From NCBI GenBank assembly GCA_016709225.1, contig JADJEE010000001.1, forward strand, positions 1,550,001 to 1,614,000: 64,000 nucleotides of DNA, in the 5' to 3' direction. The stretch is from Deltaproteobacteria bacterium (GTDB lineage: Bacteria; Myxococcota_A; Polyangia; Nannocystales; Nannocystaceae). Below the pieces are notes generated by a model, which made no database searches, had not been told where the DNA came from, and saw nothing but the letters and a program-made list of their open reading frames with translations. The first letter of the stretch is position 1, and every line of letters begins with the position of its first letter. Position numbers and translations under genes: made by a program. Positions 58,352-64,000 of this stretch are shown here, piece after piece.

Positions 58352-58471
58352 CGTTCGTTCGTTGCGAGCAGCGTGACATCGCTGGCGATCACGGTGTCAT
58401 GGTATGCATCGCCTCTGGAGTCAGACCCAGCTCGTCGTCGGTTTCGGCGCCGATGAATGAAGGGCGGCTCG

Positions 58472-58801
58472 CTAGATGATCCGGGGACGCCCAGGAACGC
58501 GGTCTTCGGGCAACTCTCCTTTCAGCAATAGGCCGAACAGGAACTCAACTCTATCCGCAAGTGGAGAAAGTGCATCGCTTTGTCTAGCTTCGTTCCGAAG
58601 CAGTTGAGCGAAGAAGTAGATCTCGTTCAGAAGGTCTCGCGGGAGACTATCGGAACCTTGAAGGCGTCGGGCAATGCTCCCGATGCGGGCAATCACGGCG
58701 TCAAAACGCTCGGAACGGACTTGACGGGCGGTTTGTAACGGGACGGCGAATTCCGAGATCTCGCGCTTGAGTTCGGTGATGTCGTTAGAGAGAGCGTTCA
58801 T
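58472..58801 (-). CDS. putative immunity protein of RHS#2 toxin
   Basis: A 109-residue helical, charged protein (MNALSNDITELKREISEFAV, then IYFFAQLLRNEARQ and LFGLLLKGELPEDRVPG). Its ATG at 58801 overlaps the RHS#2 stop, guaranteeing co-translation with the toxin; this is the standard position of a polymorphic-toxin immunity gene. No family recognised. Codon use is less GC-rich than the RHS core. Function is inferred from position only. Confidence 0.7.
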   Translation of the reverse strand: MNALSNDITELKREISEFAVPLQTARQVRSERFDAVIARIGSIARRLQGSDSLPRDLLNEIYFFAQLLRNEARQSDALSPLADRVEFLFGLLLKGELPEDRVPGRPRII

Positions 58802-61800
58802 CTGGAGCCTCCGACAATTGCGTCGAACGGAATGGAATGAAAGATCGTGACTTCTTGAGCCCAGATCGAACGATGATACGGCAGGCCTCGCATGCCGTTA
58901 GCCCGCGGCGCATGCTGCCAGACCTCTACCTGCATCGATGGTACCTTGCTGAGGTCGATTGTCACGATGCCGTGTCCGCTGTCATACGCCCGAGCGACGT
59001 CGAGACTGCGGGTCGTAGAGATCCACGGGCTGTTCGCTACCGCACCGCCCGCACCGGGACCCGCGTTGGCCACGTGCTCCGCCGCCGTCCACGTACCGCT
59101 TGGTGCCTTAGCAGTTAGCCCGCGACCTGCAGCCAGCGCCTCTGCATCAGCGGCAGTGAGTGCGCGATAGACGATGTCGCCACCAGCTCCCGGCGCTGCC
59201 GCAAGGTCTGCAGGCGGCAGGTCGACGGTGTGAGGTGGAGCCGTCGCGGGGGGTCTGGCGCGAGGCGGGGACGCAGCAACCTTCACCGGACGAACCCCGA
59301 GCCCCTGACCGGCAACGCCGGCGCCGGCTGAGTAGGCCGCGTCCAGTAGCTGCAGGTCCTCCGCAAGGTCGCTCCGCCAGTTGATCCCGCTGAGCTTCTT
59401 GCGGTGGGCGCTCACTAGACCGGCGATGCGAGCCTCGAGCCCGGCGTTCTTCAGCTGTGCATCGGAGACCCGCCAGAGCTCCGACGCGTACTCGCTGACC
59501 CGCGCGGCGCCCGTGCCAGCGTGATCGTTGGGATCGAAGTTGTCGACGGTACGCCCGCCTGGGTAGAGCCATGTGGCTCGTGCCCCCTCGATCCACTTCA
59601 TGCGCGAGCGGTCAGCGACGCGGAGATTGGCTTCGTACTCGAGCGCGAGTGTCTTGCGAAAGGCCGCGATCAGTGCGTCTTCGGCTGCACGTTGAGCCGC
59701 GCGCTTCGCCTCCGCGCGCTCCGCTGCACGGTCGCGACGGTGTGGCGCGGCCGCCATCGTGTCGTCCCACTCGCTCCCCTCCGGCGCGCGGCCGTCCACG
59801 TCGCGCAACGTCACGGGACTCCCGCGGCAGTACGCGTACCGGTTGAATCCCCCCGCGAGCCCGATCGGATCCGCCGCCGTCCACCTCCCCAGCCACGGCG
59901 CGTAGTACCGCGCCCCATGCAGCGCCAGCCCAGTCTCGTCATCCCGCTCGCGCGCGAGGTACCGATGCCGCCGCGGACTCACCCCGAGCTCGCTCGTCAC
60001 CGCGCGCACGGCCGTCGTGCCCCATGGGTGGTACTCCTCCCGCGAGATCACCTTCCCCGCTCGATCCACCTCCACCGCCACCGACCCGAGGTGATCGTGC
60101 AGCGCGTACCGCCAGTGCACGACGTCGCACGCGGCCCCCTCGCGCTTGGTCTTGCGATCGATGCGCAGCCCCGCGTCGCCGAACACCTCGGTCTCGGTGC
60201 GCTCGATGACCTGCACGGCCCCGTACGCACCGCGCTTGCCCTTGATGAAGACCTCCACGCCGTCGACCACGCGGCGGTCTTCGACGACGCTGCCGCCCTT
60301 GACCACGTACTTGCGCACGCGCACGCCACCGGCGTACTGGAAGTACGCCGTCATCGTGCCGATGCGGACGCGGTCGAGCTCACCGACCTCGTTCCACCGC
60401 AGATCGTCCACGTGCGGCATCGCGAGCATGTGCCCACCCGCGTCGTGCCGGTACCGCTCGAACAGCTCCGCTTCATGCCGACCGGTCGCGCGCAGGCGGT
60501 TGCCGCGATCGCCATACGCGTACACCCGGGTGTACGAGCCGGCGCCCGCGGCGTGCTCGAGCCGCAGCAGGTTCCCCGCCGCGTCGTAGCGGTAGCGCTG
60601 CACGTACTGCCGCAGCGCGCCGGCGTCGTTCGGCTCGGCGGCCACGACTGGTGCGCTCGCGCGCGGCGTCTTGCCGTCGATCTGACCGATGTGCTCGCGA
60701 CCGGTCGCCTCGACCAAGCGGTACAGCGCGTCGTAGCGGTAGTCGTTCACGGCCGCGTGCTTCGCGTTGCCCGCGTACACCGCAGGACGCGACGCATCGG
60801 CGATCCGCACGATGTTGCCGAGCGCATCGTGGGTGTAGCTCAGCCCCTGCAGCGGCGTGCCGTTGGCCGCCACGCTCGAGCACGACACCAGCCGCTCGGT
60901 CTGCCCGTCGTAGCTCAGCCGCGTGGTCGCGGCGCCGCCGTGCTGGACCAGCAACGGTCGACCGAGATGATCGAACGCATCGACCTGGTACACGGTCGCG
61001 AGCTCGCCACCCGCGAGCCGATCGTCCCGCTCGATGCGCTCGAGCAGGCCGTCGTCGGTGTAGTGCCGCCGCTGCGATGCGCCCAGCGGCGGATGCACGA
61101 GCGTCGCGCGGCCAAGCGCGTCGTGCTCGGCGCTCGTGGCCCATGCACCGTCCTCGAGCACGCCGACCGACGCGAGCACGTCGTCGATCTCCGCGACGCG
61201 CTCGCAGCCCGCGATCATGCTCCAGTCGACGCGCGGGCGCTCGTCGTGCTCGGCGAGCCAACGCGGTAAGTCGACGAGGCGACGCGTGGTCGCCGTCGCG
61301 TTGCCGTCCATGTCGTACGACTCGAACCGCGTCTCGCCGGCGCCGTCGTAGACCCGCAGCAATCGACCGCGGTGCCGCCCGCCGGCCGGCGCACCGCCCT
61401 CGCCGTGGGCGGCATCGTTGGTGCCGTCGCCGTACACACGCTTGCCCAGCAGCACACCGCGGCCACCCTCGTGCACCCAGTCCTCGATCGGTCGCCGCAG
61501 CGCGTCGAAGCGCCACGTGAACACCCGACCCTGCGCATCGACGGACACCACCGGCGCGCCGATCGCATCCACCAGCGCCAACGACTCGCCCGCGTCCGCC
61601 GACACCACGCGCAGCGTCCGCCCGAGCATGTCGGCCTCCCGTCGCTCCGCAAGGTTGCCGCGCGCGTCGACCACCGCAACCACGTTACCCGAGACGTCCT
61701 GCCGCTGTCGCGTCGCGTGCATCCGAAACTCGCCGCTCGCGGCACCCTGCGATGACGCGTCCTGCTCGCGCAGGCTCGAGAACGTCGCGCACGGCCGACC

Positions 61801-64000
61801 GAGCACGTCGTAGCGCACGATCGTCGGCGTGTGCGCGTAGACCTGCGCCTGCTGCACCACCGCAGCGCTCGCGGCACCACTGCCATCATTCTTCGTCTGC
61901 CGCGCCAGCCACTCGCTGTCGTGCGCCGTGTCGCCGCGATCGAACACGATCTGTGCCCACGCGCCGTACTGCGTGCGCTCGTGGGTGCCGTCGGCGTGGT
62001 CGACCCGCACGCAGCGTCCGAGCGCGTCGTAGTGCATCCGCGCCATGGTCTTGCCGGGCGCGTCGCCGTAGTGCTGCGAGCTTGCGATGGTCGGTGCCTC
62101 CGTGCGCACCGGCAGGCCCTTGTTGTTGACGATCGTGCGTCCGCTGACGCGGAACTTGCCGCCCTGGGTGCGTGCGCGGCTCTGCAGCACGCCGCCGCCG
62201 CCGTCGAAGTACGTGACCGAGAGCGCGACGCGCTCGGTGTGCTCGCCGTGCTGCAGGCGCACGTACGCGGTCGTCGAGGTCGGCCTGCCGTTGCGCGCGA
62301 AGGCGTGCGCGTCGTGGTGGTAGCGGCGGGTCGGATGCTGGTGGCTGTCGCCTTCTTCGCCGAGCTTCGCGAGCGCCGCGGCGTCGCTGCCGAAGTCCTT
62401 CGCCGCGCGCTTGACCGCCTGGCGCCCGCGCGTGACCTCGCGGATCACCCGACCCAGCGCGTCGTACGCGACGACCACGGTGGTGTCGTTGGGGTCGCTC
62501 GTCGCCCACGGCGCGAGCACGCGGTAGTCGTGGATCGCGTCGCTGCGCAGCGGCGGGCCGCCGGCAACGAGCGTCTGCGTGGCCGTCACGCACAGGCGAT
62601 GCGCGTCGTACTCGGTCTCGCCGACCTTGGTGCCGAACGGATCGTACTGCGCGACCGGCAGGTAGAACTGCGCCGGGTCGAACACCGTGCGCCCCGAGGG
62701 CGCCCACCAGCTGCCGTCGTCGTGGACGTAGCCGGCCGCGCCCAGCAGCTCGGGCAGCGGCTGCAGGCCCGCGATCGCCAGCGGCGTGTCGAACAGCGCC
62801 GCGGCGCGCGTGGTGTCGAGCTGCGCGAGCGTGTGATGGGGCAGCGCGAACGCACCGATCACGCCCAGCGGCAGCGCGGCCTTCCCATCACCGCCGTCGC
62901 AGTACAGCACGCGCGAGCATGACAGCAGCCGCCGGGCAGGCCCGCCGCTGGGGGCCGCATGGAAGCCGATCTCGCTGCCCCCGCTCGCCGCCGACACCAG
63001 CGCCGCAAACGACAGCGGCGCGCTCGGGTCGACCGCCACGCCGGTGACCTCGAAGCTCGCGGTCTCGAACACCACGCCGATCCGCACGCTCCCGTGCGTG
63101 TCGCGGTTGGCGATCTTCGACACCGTCGCGACGATCACCGGCTGCAGCTGCGCATCGACCATGTCGCCGTCGCGCAGCACCGCGTCGTCGTCGACGGGCT
63201 CGAAGAACGGCGGCTCGCGCCCGCCCGGGCCATCGGGTCGCAGGACGTCGCCGGTGGTCGCGTCGATGCGCACGACGCCGCCGCCGCGGCTGGTCCACGT
63301 CGCATACGCCGGCGCATCGGGGCCGAGCACGCCATCGGCCGTCGGCACCGGCGGCTCGATCGCCGCGGCGAACATGAACACCTCGGTGCGGCGGTTCTCG
63401 GCCTGCGCGACGTCGTCGTCGGTCGCGACCACGGGGTAGTGCTCACCGCCGGCGGCCACACCGATCGTGGTGCCCTCGGGCAACAGCGCCTCGCGGGGCT
63501 CGTCGCCGGGTTGCGGTGCGGCGGGCGAGCCGGGCTCGGCCGCACCGCCCGTGCCACCATCGCGACGCATGTAGCGGGCGATGAGCGCCCGCCGCGTCAG
63601 CGGGCCCATGTCGCCGTCATCGTCGAGCCCGGCGCTGCGCTGGAACCCCGCCAGGTCACCCGCGAAGCCGACGTCGGCGAGCATCAGCGCCTCTTCGTGG
63701 GCACCCAGCCGTCGATCCTTGGGGACGCTCTTGTCGAACAGCGGCAACCACGCGTCGGCGTCGCCGCGCAGGAACGCCGCGACCGCGTGGGCGCGCTGCA
63801 GCGACAGCGCATCGTTGTCGGCGAGCTTGCCCTCGCGATCGGTGTGACCGACCACCAGCACCTCGCCGCGCGCCTCGTCGCGGTGCATCGCCGCGAGTAC
63901 GCCCAGGCCCGGTCGCGCCTGCGGCAGCACGAAGCTCTTGGCCTCGTCGAAGAGGATCCCATCGAGCCGCACCTGCACGACGGCGTCGACCGGGTGCTCG
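58798..64000 (-). CDS. RHS polymorphic toxin with OmpA/PG-binding N-terminus and ART-like tip (RHS#2, N-terminus may lie beyond window)
   Basis: At least 1727 codons; the frame is open to the right edge, with GTG 63978 the last visible start. Residues 1-70 hold an OmpA-like domain (VVGHTDREGKLADNDALSLQ); 105-135 resemble a peptidoglycan-binding fold (GFQRSAGLDDDGDMGPLTRR). A beta-rich middle leads to the RHS/YD core (from about 520) ending ARYYAPWLGRWTAADPIGLA near 1400. The tip has a Pro-rich linker and about 125 residues like an ADP-ribosyltransferase toxin: IVYRALT (Arg), SPWISTTRS (ST-S), SIWAQEVTIF (Glu). The stop overlaps the immunity ATG. No signal peptide is visible, suggesting export by a contractile or similar apparatus. 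Confidence 0.85.
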   Translation of the reverse strand, partial: EHPVDAVVQVRLDGILFDEAKSFVLPQARPGLGVLAAMHRDEARGEVLVVGHTDREGKLADNDALSLQRAHAVAAFLRGDADAWLPLFDKSVPKDRRLGAHEEALMLADVGFAGDLAGFQRSAGLDDDGDMGPLTRRALIARYMRRDGGTGGAAEPGSPAAPQPGDEPREALLPEGTTIGVAAGGEHYPVVATDDDVAQAENRRTEVFMFAAAIEPPVPTADGVLGPDAPAYATWTSRGGGVVRIDATTGDVLRPDGPGGREPPFFEPVDDDAVLRDGDMVDAQLQPVIVATVSKIANRDTHGSVRIGVVFETASFEVTGVAVDPSAPLSFAALVSAASGGSEIGFHAAPSGGPARRLLSCSRVLYCDGGDGKAALPLGVIGAFALPHHTLAQLDTTRAAALFDTPLAIAGLQPLPELLGAAGYVHDDGSWWAPSGRTVFDPAQFYLPVAQYDPFGTKVGETEYDAHRLCVTATQTLVAGGPPLRSDAIHDYRVLAPWATSDPNDTTVVVAYDALGRVIREVTRGRQAVKRAAKDFGSDAAALAKLGEEGDSHQHPTRRYHHDAHAFARNGRPTSTTAYVRLQHGEHTERVALSVTYFDGGGGVLQSRARTQGGKFRVSGRTIVNNKGLPVRTEAPTIASSQHYGDAPGKTMARMHYDALGRCVRVDHADGTHERTQYGAWAQIVFDRGDTAHDSEWLARQTKNDGSGAASAAVVQQAQVYAHTPTIVRYDVLGRPCATFSSLREQDASSQGAASGEFRMHATRQRQDVSGNVVAVVDARGNLAERREADMLGRTLRVVSADAGESLALVDAIGAPVVSVDAQGRVFTWRFDALRRPIEDWVHEGGRGVLLGKRVYGDGTNDAAHGEGGAPAGGRHRGRLLRVYDGAGETRFESYDMDGNATATTRRLVDLPRWLAEHDERPRVDWSMIAGCERVAEIDDVLASVGVLEDGAWATSAEHDALGRATLVHPPLGASQRRHYTDDGLLERIERDDRLAGGELATVYQVDAFDHLGRPLLVQHGGAATTRLSYDGQTERLVSCSSVAANGTPLQGLSYTHDALGNIVRIADASRPAVYAGNAKHAAVNDYRYDALYRLVEATGREHIGQIDGKTPRASAPVVAAEPNDAGALRQYVQRYRYDAAGNLLRLEHAAGAGSYTRVYAYGDRGNRLRATGRHEAELFERYRHDAGGHMLAMPHVDDLRWNEVGELDRVRIGTMTAYFQYAGGVRVRKYVVKGGSVVEDRRVVDGVEVFIKGKRGAYGAVQVIERTETEVFGDAGLRIDRKTKREGAACDVVHWRYALHDHLGSVAVEVDRAGKVISREEYHPWGTTAVRAVTSELGVSPRRHRYLARERDDETGLALHGARYYAPWLGRWTAADPIGLAGGFNRYAYCRGSPVTLRDVDGRAPEGSEWDDTMAAAPHRRDRAAERAEAKRAAQRAAEDALIAAFRKTLALEYEANLRVADRSRMKWIEGARATWLYPGGRTVDNFDPNDHAGTGAARVSEYASELWRVSDAQLKNAGLEARIAGLVSAHRKKLSGINWRSDLAEDLQLLDAAYSAGAGVAGQGLGVRPVKVAASPPRARPPATAPPHTVDLPPADLAAAPGAGGDIVYRALTAADAEALAAGRGLTAKAPSGTWTAAEHVANAGPGAGGAVANSPWISTTRSLDVARAYDSGHGIVTIDLSKVPSMQVEVWQHAPRANGMRGLPYHRSIWAQEVTIFHSIPFDAIVGGSR
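59792..61774. repeat. RHS core direct repeat, copy 2
   Basis: Second copy of the 1983-bp RHS core repeat, inside full-length RHS#2, at +3530 bp from copy 1. It ends after CAGG at 61774; beyond it RHS#2 continues as CTCGAG whereas copy 1 runs into unrelated sequence. Confidence 0.9.

Noticed and set aside
55985..61269. Long plus-strand frames opposite both RHS genes
   Set aside because: They are antisense to RHS core repeats and are themselves duplicated only because the core is.

Overview
The window is very GC-rich DNA with third-position GC bias so strong that long open frames run antisense to most genes. Gene content points to a myxobacterium (Myxococcota, probably Polyangiales or Nannocystales). 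Evidence includes an ELWxxDGT/DUF4215-type surface protein, a MopE-like CNxxDDDCDG lipoprotein, a DUF4266-DUF3570 pair, an FHA-AAA+ regulator, a trypsin-like lipoprotein with a PPC-like tail, giant TPR and carboxypeptidase-regulatory-domain proteins, and RHS polymorphic toxins. This taxonomic call is inference; no rRNA or tRNA gene was found.

Layout. 1-9.9 kb: end of a secreted ELWxxDGT protein, a Nudix hydrolase, a DUF507 / ETF-like / ATP-grasp operon, a CCA-adding enzyme, an envelope operon (CX4CH lipoprotein, SH3 plus beta-barrel, DUF4266, DUF3570) and a V4R-like protein. 9.9-17.6 kb (minus strand): a secreted serine protease, then lapA-like, lapB, an AI-2E-family permease and polA in one overlapping operon. 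17.7-20.1 kb: a MopE-like lipoprotein and an FHA-AAA+ regulator lacking the GAFTGA loop. 20.1-33.4 kb (minus strand): a 3548-residue TPR protein, a TrmH-family methyltransferase and an LpoA-like lipoprotein. 33.5-38.1 kb: a TPR protein ending in a degenerate zincin-like domain, a 168-bp inverted-repeat element, and a repeat protein ending in a PDZ domain. 38.1-45.3 kb (minus strand): a tightly coupled four-gene operon of OmpA/peptidoglycan-binding protein, HExxH metalloprotease, propeller-like protein and lipoprotein. 45.4-53.1 kb: a Cys-rich lipoprotein, dnaE, ndk, rlmN and two unknown proteins.

53.4-64 kb is the accessory region of most interest. It is a polymorphic-toxin locus on the minus strand. 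A full-length RHS protein (OmpA and peptidoglycan-binding N-terminus, RHS core, ART-like toxin tip) overlaps a small putative immunity gene. Downstream lies a displaced second RHS C-terminal module. Its core is an almost identical direct repeat of about 2 kb at a constant offset of 3530 bp, but it carries a different tip and a barstar-like immunity gene. Beyond that is a 208-bp frameshifted fragment of the same core. Each toxin/immunity cassette is therefore bracketed by core sequence, as expected for recombination-driven tip exchange. The displaced toxin is interrupted by an in-frame TAG; the same frame stays open for 56 more codons and stops 5 bp before the immunity start.

The OmpA plus peptidoglycan-binding pair is shared by the RHS protein and the 43-45 kb protein of the metalloprotease operon, so both loci may feed the same export system. 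That link is inference; no secretion-apparatus gene lies in this window.
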